Assembly (NCBI RefSeq): GCF_000143415.4
Contig: NW_003314279.1
Span: 1,630,129-1,667,544 of the forward strand
Length of the DNA: 37,416 bases
Direction of reading: 5' to 3'
Origin: Selaginella moellendorffii
Taxonomy: Eukaryota > Streptophyta > Lycopodiopsida > Selaginellales > Selaginellaceae
The position numbers and the translations under genes were made by a program. Below the pieces are notes generated by a model, which saw nothing but the letters and a program-made list of their open reading frames with translations, was not told the origin of the DNA and did not search any database. Every line of letters starts with the position of its first letter. The stretch's first letter is position 1. Positions 1 through 11,309 of the stretch are shown here, piece after piece.

Positions 1-76
1 GACCACTTTACTTTTGTATATAAACTAGGGTTTTTGGGTTACATTCTCTTTTCCTCACAAACATAGTTTTTAAAAT

Positions 77-82
77 TTTATT
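77..82 (-). promoter_or_regulatory. Possible poly(A) signal of the lectin gene
   Basis: The minus strand reads AATAAA about 52 bases past the lectin stop codon, a usual place for a near-upstream polyadenylation element. The region is AT-rich, so a chance match is possible. Confidence 0.35.
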
Positions 83-134
83 TCCCCATTTATAATTATG
101 TTTTACATTAATGTGTTATTGAAGTAAACTCCAT

Positions 135-1064
135 TTAGACATAGGAAGCCCAAATTGCTTTTACATGATCCATTCCATCAAAAGGCGTGTACTTGTAGAT
201 CACAAAGTTGCCATCGTCCTGAAGGGATGCTGCATAGCTTGCTGTAGCATCGTCAGCAATTTCTGACTCCCATGCTGGATTCTCATTCTCTCGCTCGTAC
301 ACAGCTAAGACACCATTCTTGTGAAGGACGGCATAACAGTTGCTGCCTTTGCCCTGAGAATCGCTTGCCCATCTAGCCACATTCTGGCCATCATAGAGGA
401 CAAGGTTGCAATCATTCTGCATGACCAGCGTGTAGCATGCATTTGCTGACCTGAGATAGTGATTGGTGTATATGTACGTCCCATCCTCGTACTTGTCCGT
501 ATAATCGACCTTGCTGAACAGCGTATTCAATTTGGGATCACAGTCCCCTTGCACATTAGGTCTGGCAAGTTCAGGTGCAAGCACTCCTGGCTGTGCAGCA
601 GCACGGGCACCAGTACTGGTATCACCAGTTTCCTGACACCGAATCTGCAAGATGTGCTCGGTACCTACAATGCTAGCAAATCCACCTCTGATGGCTTGTT
701 CCCCCAAGTGTAGCAGGAGCTCCACAGCATACTTATTCAGCCGCTTCCATGGTACCAAGTTTGACCACTGTGGGTCAGATGAACACGACTCTTGGTTCAA
801 CAACCAAGCCTCAACCCAGACACTTCTTCCCTCGACATTGATAATTTTATCTACAAGTATTTGGCCAGCATAGTAAGCGTCCCGAGAAGGAACAATTCGT
901 AAGAAATTCACGACTTCATTCATGAGCACACCGGCCCCTTGCTGAGTTAGTCTACCAGGTGACCCTGTAGGGTTTATCGACACCCCATGAGAAACAACCA
1001 AACACAGGCAAAGCATGGATGCCACAAGAAGGAGAGACATGGTTTCTCTATTATGGAAATGCAT
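135..1064 (-). CDS. Secreted bulb-type (GNA-like) mannose-binding lectin domain protein
   Basis: Single-exon gene for a likely secreted lectin of about 309 aa. Residues 9-27 form a hydrophobic signal peptide (SLLLVASMLCLCLVVSHG). Residues about 30-150 are a domain I do not recognise. The C-terminal 130 residues are a B-lectin (bulb-type) domain. Its mannose-site consensus QxDxNxVxY is complete twice: QNDCNLVLY (216-224) and QDDGNFVIY (282-290). The middle site is degenerate (HKNGVLAVY, 248-256), so probably two of three sugar sites work. The family binds mannose glycans and is often defensive; that role is inferred. The frame stays open upstream to 1232, but a TATA box at 1117-1125 puts transcription start near 1095. 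I therefore chose the first ATG after it (1062-1064). The next ATG (1038-1040) would also keep the signal peptide. No frame breaks are seen. Confidence 0.85.
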   Translation of the reverse strand: MHFHNRETMSLLLVASMLCLCLVVSHGVSINPTGSPGRLTQQGAGVLMNEVVNFLRIVPSRDAYYAGQILVDKIINVEGRSVWVEAWLLNQESCSSDPQWSNLVPWKRLNKYAVELLLHLGEQAIRGGFASIVGTEHILQIRCQETGDTSTGARAAAQPGVLAPELARPNVQGDCDPKLNTLFSKVDYTDKYEDGTYIYTNHYLRSANACYTLVMQNDCNLVLYDGQNVARWASDSQGKGSNCYAVLHKNGVLAVYERENENPAWESEIADDATASYAASLQDDGNFVIYKYTPFDGMDHVKAIWASYV

Positions 1065-1116
1065 GCTCACAGAATTTGCTGACAGACTTTCACAACACGA
1101 ATGCATCATACACTTC

Positions 1117-1125
1117 CTATTTATA
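1117..1125 (-). promoter_or_regulatory. TATA box of the lectin gene
   Basis: The minus strand reads TATAAATAG, a near-perfect plant TATA box. It lies about 55-60 bases before the ATG at 1064 and predicts transcription start near 1090-1095. It shows that the open frame upstream of 1064 is promoter, not coding sequence. Confidence 0.7.
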
Positions 1126-1232
1126 TGGAAGAGGAGGTGGAGGACAAACATGGATGACAATATTTTGCTTTGCTGCAATGCCGTGGCAAAAATGGTCGTC
1201 ATAACATGGTTATTCATAGTACGCAAGTGCAC

Positions 1233-3128
1233 GTGCCTTTGCCTTGTAGCTGTTCTTTACCTTGTAGCTCTGAATTGAGGTGTCGAGGTGTTTACCTTGT
1301 CCATGAGCCCCACAGAGTCGACCAGAGGGACAAAGAACAGCCTGAACACCTCTGGCAGTGGAATTCCAACGAACACAAACATTACAAGACAAAAACATGT
1401 GTATTATATAGTAATATTATTATTTTATTATATTATTTCTTACTTTATGTTTCCTTTTCTTTTTTGCTTTTCTATCCGACAGTACCCTTGGCGATTTTGT
1501 GTCTATCATGGTCCGACTCCAGTTCAAATCAGGGGGATTTGTGAGAGATTCGTCTGGGAAAGCGCATGCTGCAACTTGTGCAAACGATCGGAACCACTAG
1601 TTGTGCCACTGGATGAGAGAGGAGCAAAGTAGGGTGAGGAAGTGGAGAGCGCTCTGAAAGGAAGTTGATGATCTGATCCACATTCAAATAGGTCGCAGCA
1701 ATTACAAAGAATTTGTTTGGATTGTGACAATGGTTGATTCTGATCTTTGCACTGCCTTTCATGGGAGTTGTCTTCTGAATAGACAACTTCAATAGCTTGT
1801 GAGGTGCACTTGCAGTGTGTCAATTTTTATGAAAATCGCCAGGATTCTGCTAGGCTGGTGCACAAACAAGAGCTGTGAACCCCATTCCTTCATACAAGCA
1901 GTTGCAATCCATCCAATTCTTCACAGGCATTGATCTGGATGATCCAGAGATGGAGATGAGTCCCTCATTTAAAATATAAAATTGGAAATTTCAAAATAAA
2001 TAATAAAATAATGTAATATTTTTATTCAGATTACTTGCTCTTGAAATTTCTTCAAGATGGCTTATGCACAGACATCAGCTCACCAGCTTCAAATGGAAAG
2101 ATTGGCTGAGTGTAAGTTAAAAGGCCCTAGGTTTACATATCATAGCTATGACCAGAATGTTGATTAGGGACCACCACAATCACAAAGCCAGCCTAATAAT
2201 TCATCACAAAAATCCAAACTTAAAACAGTTGAAAGGAAAAAAGCAAATATAAAAAGAAAAAAGAGAACAAAACAAAACAGACACAAAACAGCAAACCTTG
2301 TGGAACACAGCTTTACAGCAAGAAACAAGCAAAAGAAGAGCTCAAAGCACATGTTGTATAGTACTAGAGAAAGTATGTGGTGAAGAGGGCTCTTTTGTGG
2401 TGGCACCACTTTATTTGTTTGCAGCATAGAACACAGCACTTGACCTATGGCTTTGAGAACACTGTCAGCTCACATTCATAGACAAGCATTGTGGGGTATG
2501 TGGTCACACCCCACAATTGGCTTAGCTTCACTAGAATCAGCTGGCCCTTAAAATTGTTCATAGATATTTTCAGGAGAACATAACATCGTCTTGTTCTCAA
2601 GACCATTTTGCTCTCAAGCCATGGATACGCCTACAATGATTGAGGGCGAAGAACTACTGGCCACGAGCAAAGCATCCCATGGAAAGGCAGTTATTTTGAA
2701 GAATGATGAGCAAGTGGAGGAACTTTTTCCAGTGGAAACACTCAAGCATATAAGCTTGCTAAATTTCATGAGATCAAGTTGGTTGTTCTTTGTGAAGTTG
2801 GTAGCACCAGCTCATCACTAAGTTGTTTGGCTAAATTTTAAAACTTTAAAAGATTACATCATTTCCAATTAATAGTATGGAAGAGATATTTCAAAGGAAG
2901 GCTTAAGAAGAAATGAGAAAACAAAATTTGGAGACATTAAATAATAGCATATCAGTCTGAAATCCAAAACTCATGCATAACACTGCTTTAAAAAGTATCA
3001 ATGATAGAGGTCAATTTTTTTTGTTTTGTGTTATGTACTAAATTTTATAAAATTGCCCTTAAAATATTTTTAATATTATAACTTTGCACTTACTTGGCTC
3101 TTTAACACACTTGATTTAGAAATTTTTT
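1233..3128. other. Spacer with no supported gene
   Basis: No gene can be supported here. Two short open stretches were considered. One is a 36-codon frame at 2057-2167 (plus), starting MAYAQTSAHQLQMERL. The other is a 76-codon frame at 2591-2821 (plus), with a possible inner start MDTPTMIEGEELL. Neither matches a family I know and neither has a clear promoter. A stretch near 1282-1380 reads on the minus strand as a hydrophobic peptide followed by a donor-like GTAAAC; it could be a lost exon. The rest is AT-rich. Confidence 0.5.
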
Positions 3129-3506
3129 ATTAGGGTAAATTATTTAATTTGAGTCAATTATTAATTAGAAAAAATCATAATAAACTCAACAAATCAAATC
3201 TGTTGTCTATATGTACATGAATTATGAACAAATTTATTACATTGGCCACAAGTTGGCTCAAATTATTTAATTTAGCCTTACATTAATTAATTTAGAAAAT
3301 ATTATATATTAATATGTTAATTTTAATATTTTATTTAAGATTAAATTTATTAATTTGAGCCAATTTGTGGCCAATGTAATGAACTTGGCCATAATTCATG
3401 TACTTGTAGACAATCCATTTGATTATGTTGAATTTATCATGTTTTATTTAATTAATAAGTTAACTCAATTATTTCATTTACCCTAAATTAAATAATTTTC
3501 CCTAAT
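3129..3506. mobile_element. Foldback / MITE-like element with long terminal inverted repeats
   Basis: The left arm (from ATTAGGGTAAATTATTTAAT at 3129) reappears inverted in the right arm, which ends with CCCTAAT at 3506. Arms of about 140-150 bp pair along most of their length. For example TACATGAATTATG on the left matches CATAATTCATGTA on the right, and TACATTGGCCACAA matches TTGTGGCCAATGTA. The loop is about 80 bp of AT-rich sequence. It has no coding capacity, so it would depend on a transposase elsewhere. The right arm carries an extra inner copy of the ACCCTAA end, and no clean target duplication is visible, so the exact ends and superfamily are uncertain. Confidence 0.7.
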
Positions 3507-6057
3507 TATCAATTTAAAAAAATATTTGAAATATAATGGGATTCTGATCCACCTCTTCTTCTATATAACCTAGGGTTTTGAACTAATATAAATATACATA
3601 TTATACATAGGAGATGAAAGGCAATATTAAGAGTAATTGAATTTATGTTTTTTTTTTAATTTAACTTTTACATTATTTAGATTTATCTTGTTCTCGTAAA
3701 TTTTTCCATTTCTTTTTTATTGCTCTCTTTCATCAAGAGGTTCATTCAATACCTATTTAATCATATGTTTACTTTCCAATTTTTTTATAATAAGAGGTCT
3801 ATCCTTTTTTGTGTTTCCTGATATGAATTTAAATTTATCTTGTATTGCTCTGTCTGTTACTATATATTATTATCTACATTTGCATCATATGGTAAAGTTA
3901 GTCTTCATTCTCTATAGCAACAGTTATATGTATATGTGTAGCATAAGACAAATTTAATTGTGTGATCATGAATTTGAGTTTAAATTATTATTGATAGTGT
4001 TAAGTCAAAATTTTATTATATGATTGTTTGATTTGAATAATACTTTTGCAACTTTCCAGTGGATAATAGATAAGTTTCTCCACAATATACTAGAAATGAC
4101 TACTAACATTATTGTTCATGCTTTAATCCATGTATGTTTATAATATCTAAAAGGTTTTAAATTAATTATGTCAAATTGATTTGAAACTAAAGTAGTCTAA
4201 TTTCTTGTTTATATCCCAAGATTTATCTTGGGTATTGCATTTCTCACAAAAACATACAAGTTGATCCTGACAAATTTATAATTATTTTAAATTTTGATAG
4301 TAGAATCAATTATAGTTTCCCATTTATTTGTGTTGATAGTGTTTGATTTAATAAGGTTTTTTTGTGGTTGAATACTGCTAATCCAACTATTCAACCCATT
4401 AATAGAAGTTTTATTTGCAATTGTTGTTTGATATTTTTTGTCAAATGATGTTCCAAAGACAATGGATCAAATAATGATTCCACACATATGGTTGAAGTAT
4501 TTTATATTTTAATATCTCAATTAGGGATACACCCACGTTATTTATTAATAAATAATATTTTTAATGGAATAATTCATTATGAGCTTCAAAGGGATGATTT
4601 CAAAGTATATAGAATTTTAATATACAAAATTGTGATGCTTATATATTATCTTTCTAGCTCACATATATTATAGGGGTGTAAGTTTTGTTGATGTTTCATT
4701 ATAAAAACTCATATATAGTCATAATTTTATATTACTAATGTAGTTAGTTTATATTTATGATAGTGGATAATGTTAGGTTTTGGGATTAGTATTTAACAAG
4801 CATTTTTCCATAGGTCCAAGTAAATTTTTTTAAACACTTAAACATATAAATTTATACTTCCCAATCTTATAGTGCTTAGTTTGTTTAAAAGGTTTTCTGC
4901 CCAATAGAAGGGATTATCAAGTATTATAGCAAGTTGAATTATGTTTATAAGATTTAACATGACATTTAGGAAATCAATCTTTTAGAAATTATATATATGT
5001 AACAATTAAACCACTTTACAAAAGGATCATGAATAACTTATACTATCTATGGATGCACTAGTGCCTCCTCTTGATATTTTTTTAGCATTGACTATCATTC
5101 TAAAAGGAGTTATATTATTGTATATTATTAATAATGTAGTGAAACTTTAATAGATACTGGATTGAATTCAATTTAAACCACTTGCTATTCTAAAACAATT
5201 AGCTAAATAATTTAATTATGAATTTCCCACACGATTTCAAAACTAAAATTTCAAATCCCCAACTGTAGTGTGGCAATAGAGAGATTGCATTAGATCTCTT
5301 CTCTGCAATAAAGTGCTAAGGATTAGTTAAATAAATATTTAGAATAAACCAATATCTTATGTTAAGGTGGGTTCCATACATCCTTCACTTGGAAATTTCT
5401 CCACCATGGAAAAAAAACTCCCCCCTTTTAAAATTTTGAGGTTACATGTAACTCTGTTTTACTAATATGAATGTATGATTAAAAAATCAAAACATGGCAA
5501 GGTGAAGTTTCCAATTCAATTTTATACCATAATTTTTCAAAAATATATTAATAAACTAGCAAAGAATCCAGCTCTTCTGGCCTATAAAAATAAATTTGTA
5601 ATGATGTCTTACTAAGATAGAAACATTGTTAAAAATAATCTTGTAAATCTTTTTAAAGTACATAAATAACATATGAAATAAATTACATGTTGATTTTCAT
5701 GATCTGCTCAAAATCTTCATTTGGTAAAATAAAAAATAATAATGAAGTTTTTATAAGTGAAATTTAATAATAAATCTATGTCCAAATAAACTAAATTGCT
5801 GACTTTTAAAATTAACTCAGAGATATTTATATCACTTTTTAGTAAAAATAAATCAATATATACAAAATATTATATATACAGCTTAACAAACTCCCATGTA
5901 TACTTTAAAAATTAAAGATGTGCATATTCATAAAAGTCTAGATAATTATATTAGTTTCTTATAAACATTATTATCTAGTTATTATAAACATTTAAAAGCT
6001 TGAATTTAATTAGTTTAACTTCACATAAAATATTTTGAAGTAATATATGTTTTCAAA
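3507..6057. other. AT-rich spacer, no gene seen
   Basis: About 2.5 kb of strongly AT-rich sequence with stop codons in all frames. I see no recognisable gene, RNA or repeat boundary. A 61-codon open frame at 4488-4673 has no recognisable content. Confidence 0.6.
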
Positions 6058-9000
6058 CTCTTGAACTTTTAAATTTGAGTTGTTAGAGTCAATTTCCTAA
6101 GTGTCTCCGACACCTTGCATTGCACATATTGCATAACTCCACTTCCCATCTTTGGAAATTCTCTATTTTAAGGGCACCATCATCTTCTTTCCCATTTTGT
6201 ATGACTTTTGGCCCCAAGTTCTAGTTATCCTAAGGCTGTTCACATCCCTATCATTTGGCTACTTTACCGCTCCCTGCCTTTGGAGCTTCCACTTTCGCCA
6301 AATTGGAGCAATTGGGAATTTATTCATCGAAATACATATTGCCTTTCCCATAATTCGTTAGCACTCAACACATTAGTGTTCTTGGCCTAACTTTGCGTTT
6401 TGGATTCTTTCCCATGATTCCTATAGCTCTTTTCTTAGCCACTAGTCTTTTGCTCCTATCCTTGATTGTTGCACCTAACAACATTGGATCGTTACCTCCA
6501 TTTTTGAGATATCCTTTTGGTTCCATAGCAAAGACTTTGCTTTACTAAATTCAGAGGGTGTTTACCCCTAATATGTCTCTTTATCATTTTTTTTGCTATG
6601 GCTTTATTCATAACCTAATTTAGTGACCCTCCCATAGGTCTTTTATAGAGACTACTTTCTTCTAACTCACTATACCATCGCATGGATATAGCTTATTTCC
6701 CTTAGGTGTTTTTCCCATTTGGTTATCTTGACCAAGTGCTACCCTCATAAACAGTTCAAATCAACACTTTGAACCAGGAACTTCATTCCTTAGCCAACCA
6801 AAGACCTTGTCCTTATTTAGTCAGAAGATCACCTAGTGATCTCACCTTGGCACCTTAATAGAGTTGCCAAGAGGTATTTGGTTTTCTAGACCTTCAAGTT
6901 GTTGACCATGACCCCGGGGGCATCCCCCACACTTGGCAGTGCACCCAAGCCAACCCTTACGGCTAATGGTCCATAGCAACTAAGACTAGATGTCCCCATC
7001 TCATTCACCACGCCCTTGGTGCCACTCGCACCAAGGTGTTCAAGTTAGATATGCCGAGCCCAACTAAGCAATCTAACCGTGCATCATGACTTTAAGGCAT
7101 CCCTCGTTTGGCGGTGTGCCCAAACCAGTCTCCTCACTAAGAGTCCATGACCACCGAAAAATGAGTGTCCTCATATTCCAAACCATCACCACGCTTTAGT
7201 GATTTGGGACTCGAACCCAAGCACTAGAGGGTCGAGACTCGAACCCAACCTCCGTATATGCATCTACAGATGGCATTGCACAGTATGCCTGGTGTGACTC
7301 CTTACGTCGGTGCACCAACATGTACTTAAAGCGTGTTATAGATCACAGCTTAGGAACCTAGTTCCTCCGCACTACCAAGTCTTCTCACTTGACAAGTCTA
7401 TGATCATGCATGGACTCCTCCATGCTTGGCCCAATGGGCCACCCCTTTTGAAGTTAGCACCTTTAACTAGGGGATTTGTCCCCCTGACTTGCCAATCTCG
7501 CTTCGCAAGTCATCCGGCCACTGTAACATGGTTCATGCATAAGCGTGAAAATCTTTAACCATCGACTTTCGTTCAAAGCCCTCTCTTTGAACACTCGGGA
7601 ACTACTTCCCCAACCTTGATAGCCTCGCTTCATGACCAGCTTCAAGACCATGCTTCTGCTATGCCACTCTGATTTCGCGCGCTCTAGGAACCATTTACGC
7701 TTGGCTTTCTAAGTACTTACCTACCTAGAATTGTCTTTGGGAACCTTCAAGGAACTCTGTTTCTTAGCTTGCTAAGGCTTCTCCTTTGCAAGCTCCCTAC
7801 TCACCATATGGTCTAATATGGACGATTCCACATTTTAAACTTTCTATGGCATTGCAGTTGCTAGTAACAACATCCTCGAGCACCCTCTTGATTCTCCACT
7901 CCCATCTTGTATAACCACCGTTGGTTATGCCCTTCGATTTCTATGGTTCAATTCCATCCCAATACTACTTGCCTTTTGGCCTCATATGTTTCCTTTGGTT
8001 ATTCTTCTCCAAACTAGGAGGATAGCTTTGCACATTCTACTATGCCTTAGTAAGTATTCATAAGGATGAACTTACCCAATAACTTAGGGAGTGGTTCCTC
8101 AATCTAGGCATACTCACCTTATAATCCCACACACCGGGGTTACCGTTGTTACTTATGCGCCTCCATATACCCATCACTAGCCTTGCCAAAATCTCATTTC
8201 TGGCTTTGTCGAAATTGGGTAGACGGATTCCTCCCATCTCCACAACCTTGGACGTTTGGATGGCACATCTTATCCATCATTTGCTAAGGACTTAGTCCTT
8301 TAGGCTTTATCTAATGCCCTTGCGACATCAAACACCACTTCCTGGTGTTTTAAAGTGTTTGGGTGTCCCAATGATGGTCTTCTTTGGCAATGAGCATTCC
8401 CTTTATGACATTAACTTACTATATTGCAACATAAACAGCTTCTCCCCCATAAGGGTATATTTAACTTCCTTATCCCAATAAGAAGTCTTAGGTAGCTACC
8501 TTCTACTAGTTTAACTAATTATTTTGCACTTTTTGCTTAGTTGCCTCATAGTTGTCAAGTCCTACAACTCATTGCTTAGTGCTTCCACATCTCCATCATT
8601 ATCTGGGTCACCACACTCTAATCGCATGCCTTCCAGCTTAAGCCATGCCATTCCCATTTCCATTATGATTCCTCTGGGAAGGGGTTCTTATAAACCCACC
8701 AACTTGACCTCAATGCAACATGCCTTGGCACATTCGGTGTCTCCACACCCTCGGCTCTACAAGACTACCTTTATGACACTCCCCACTTGTGTCAGGGTCT
8801 TTGCCAAGACCAAAGTAGTCTTTTTTTATGCCAACTATCAGTTAGCACTGCACCATAGTGTTCACACACAACTCTATACCAAAATTGCTTTCTTTTTGGG
8901 GAACACCTTTCCCACAACTTTAGCATGGCACATTTTGCCATCGATGAGATACCCTTTTGTTCTCATACTTGGATCCTATGATCCCTCCTCATCCTTCGTG

Positions 9001-9779
9001 GGGTACAACACATCTCAGTCCAAATGCTTCCATTAATACTTTAAGATTATTTCTTGATTCTATTTGAGTCATCTAGCTTTTTGGACTTTGTCATCCGACA
9101 ACCCGTGAAGTCCTACCTTTGAGGTGCTAGCTCACTGGAATATAACTTCTTGTATTCATGTCCTGCTCACAAGGACCATCTTTGCAAGTGTTATTCTGAC
9201 ACTTGATTTTTTCTCTTGGGGCAACCTTTTGCCCCTTAGGACCACTTGTCCATGTGATGAGAATACCAACTCATCCTCTAAATACACCCCCAACTCCTTG
9301 GGTTGTTCCAGCATTTATTAAAGGTAGCCCTGGCTACCATTTCAAGGACTTGTGTCCTTTTCTATATTTGACCTCCCATAGTCATCAATTCAGGTCTAAA
9401 AGTTATGAGCACCAGCTTCAACTATATGAGGGTAATTTTGTGACTCCTTTATTATTTTGGAGTCTCTATCTTCCCCGTGATCCCAACTATAGTTGTTTAC
9501 CACAACTACCTTAGCCAGTTTGCTAAGTCAAACACTCATCTGAATCACATCCTCAACTCTCTAAGGAAACCCTTATATTGTTCCTAAGATCCCAAAGTTG
9601 TTCTATTATTGGCCCTTTTCTATCAACCATCTCACCTACAAGTTCACACATGAACTATAGTGGAGAGCCATGTCTTCCCGACCTGCTACTCCTCACAGAT
9701 AAGCCCACTCCTAGGACCTTCTGATGCTAACACCAATGGTGATATACTTGAGCACCAATAACAGTCGAACTAAGGAACA

Positions 9780-9791
9780 ACTTCGATACTA
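9780..9791 (-). other. Degenerate primer-binding site (initiator Met tRNA type)
   Basis: Three bases inside the LTR edge the minus strand reads TAGTATCGAAGT. This matches 8 of 12 bases of the common plant site TGGTATCAGAGC. It supports minus orientation for this element. Three of the four mismatches are transitions expected from decay. Confidence 0.45.
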
Positions 9792-9794
9792 AGT

Positions 9795-11309
9795 TGTAAG
9801 TGACTAAATTTTCCATTTTACTTTAGTCATTTAACCACACCTCCGACCACTTGGAGGAGTCTCACTCACAACCTCCATAGGTCTTATTTTGGGCTTAGGG
9901 ACTTATTAGCCCCCAAGAATGGCATCCATGCCACTCAACCATTGCACTTGGTCCAAGTGCCCTATGTGTCCGATCCCATGATCGACACCCCAAGGTACCA
10001 TCGACATATCAACCCGTTATGCTAAGGCCATGCCTATTCACCTTGGTCATATCAGTGGTCTGACACCACCTACATTACAGTCCTATCTCTCAAAGACTGA
10101 GTCATCCATCCATGAGTGATCATCCCAAATCCACTCCTTAGCATCCTTAGGATGCCCACAGACATAGGGAATAGCCTTCCCCAACATCCCTTTTCCGGTC
10201 TCCACTAAGTCCCTTTCCGCCCATGGCCGTGTTTGCCAACATTGCCACTGGATTGAGGCCCACAGGCCCAACCACTAAGTCCCATGGTCCTTTAGGACTT
10301 CCTCACCACCTGATTGTATCCTTGGTCACTACACCAGAGGACTACTCCTCTTCCTTTCCACAGTCTGGGCCTTTGGGACAACATTTCAGAACACCGTGGC
10401 CCTACGCGGGCCTTAGGTACTCTCCCCACCTTCCGCTTTTGGGTGCTCTAGCCATGGGCTTAGAGTGAGGTTCCGTTAAGCCATGCTAGGTATCCAAGTA
10501 GGTAGTGCCACCCACACTTGGACTGGGAACATCGGCCAGTCGATCTCCCGGGGGAACTAGAGCCGGCTCTTGAACACTTCACCAAGCTACCCCGCTTGTC
10601 GGTCCGTGTTCACTCTAGTGTTGGACTTCCCAGTGGGCAGCTTATCACCCAACACTGGGTACAACCTTCCTGGGCCAAACTGGCCTTTCCTGGCCAAACT
10701 GGCTCTACTGCAGTCCTCCCCCTTACTATACTTTTGGAGCTCACCAAACCCCCCAGGGTCTGGGAGACGAACGCTTTGGGCTTTCACCCTCTTAGACTCG
10801 GACTTGGACTCGGACTCAGACTCAGACTCGGTCTCGGTCTCGGTCTCGGTCCCGGTCCCGGTCCTGGTCTCGGTCTTGGTCCCAGTCTCTGTCTCGGTCT
10901 CGGTCCCGGTCTCGGTCTCGGTCTCGACTTCGGACTCCGTCTCGGGTCCTTCTCGGACTCCATCTTGGATTCCATCTCGGGTCCATCTCAGACTCCATCT
11001 CGGGTCCATTTCAGACTCCATCTTGGGTTTATCTCGAACTCCATCTCGGACTCCACCTCTAACTCCATCTCGGACACTTCCACGTGTCATGTTTTGGTCC
11101 TCTTGTGTCCCCTTTTCTAGAGACTCACTCATGGCTCGCCTCGTGCTTGTTCCTCGAGCACTTCATTGGGAGTTCCACTCCCACTCTCAACCTTTTCAAG
11201 TCAGAGTTTTTAGTCCAAATGTGTTACGCTCGTTTGGCTTTTGCTTTGGCCACTACCACGTGGCACCCTTTTGGCTCCACTTTGGGGCCTAGAGATTTTG
11301 TGTCTCACA
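9795..11309 (-). repeat. LTR of the non-autonomous element, copy 1 (1515 bp)
   Basis: On the minus strand the repeat begins TGTGAGACAC and ends CTTACA, the TG...CA ends usual for an LTR. It aligns along its length with 34958-36673, broken mainly by a length change in an internal minisatellite. Plus-strand similarity stops exactly after TCTCACA at both loci, which sets the boundary. Long open frames inside it come from the 6-bp repeat and are not genes. Confidence 0.75.
10791..11072. repeat. GGTCTC / GGACTCCATCTC minisatellite inside the LTR, short allele
   Basis: About 280 bp of head-to-tail units, read on the plus strand. The first half is 6-mers of the GGTCTC/GGTCCC/GGACTC kind. The second half is 12-mers such as GGACTCCATCTC and GGGTCCATCTCG. 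Unit lengths divisible by three keep several frames open on both strands, giving artefact proteins rich in VS, RS, LG or TE pairs. The matching tract in copy 2 is about 490 bp. Confidence 0.9.

Larger units (their letters stand above)
6058..11309 (-). mobile_element. Truncated non-autonomous LTR retrotransposon (LARD-like), copy 1
   Basis: Copy 1 of a repeat found again at 34958-37416. One 1.5-kb LTR (9795-11309) is followed, reading the minus strand, by a primer-binding-like site and about 3.7 kb of internal sequence down to 6058. There the similarity to copy 2 stops abruptly. The segment 6058-6482 matches 36990-37416, which in copy 2 lies just outside the other LTR. Combining the two gives a family layout of LTR, about 4.1 kb internal, LTR. 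The internal part shows no reverse transcriptase, integrase or protease on either strand, so the family looks non-autonomous. Copy 1 lacks its 3' end. Orientation rests on the weak primer-binding site and is inferred. Confidence 0.7.

Noticed and set aside
1065-1232. N-terminal extension of the lectin reading frame upstream of 1064
   Set aside because: It crosses and precedes the TATA box at 1117-1125 and would place the signal peptide inside the protein.
1282-1380. Hydrophobic exon-like stretch on the minus strand followed by a GTAAAC donor
   Set aside because: No neighbouring exon, start or recognisable family; too short to support.
7200-7250. Two tRNA B-box-like motifs (minus strand GGGTTCGAGTC) about 30 bases apart
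   Set aside because: No A box, acceptor stem or anticodon arm could be folded around them; they are repeats within the LTR element's internal region.
10518-11292. Overlapping long open frames on both strands (and again at 35750-36657) giving serine-arginine-, valine-serine- or glycine-leucine-rich proteins
   Set aside because: They are produced by the 6/12-bp minisatellite inside an LTR; several frames and both strands are open at once and none has a recognisable domain.
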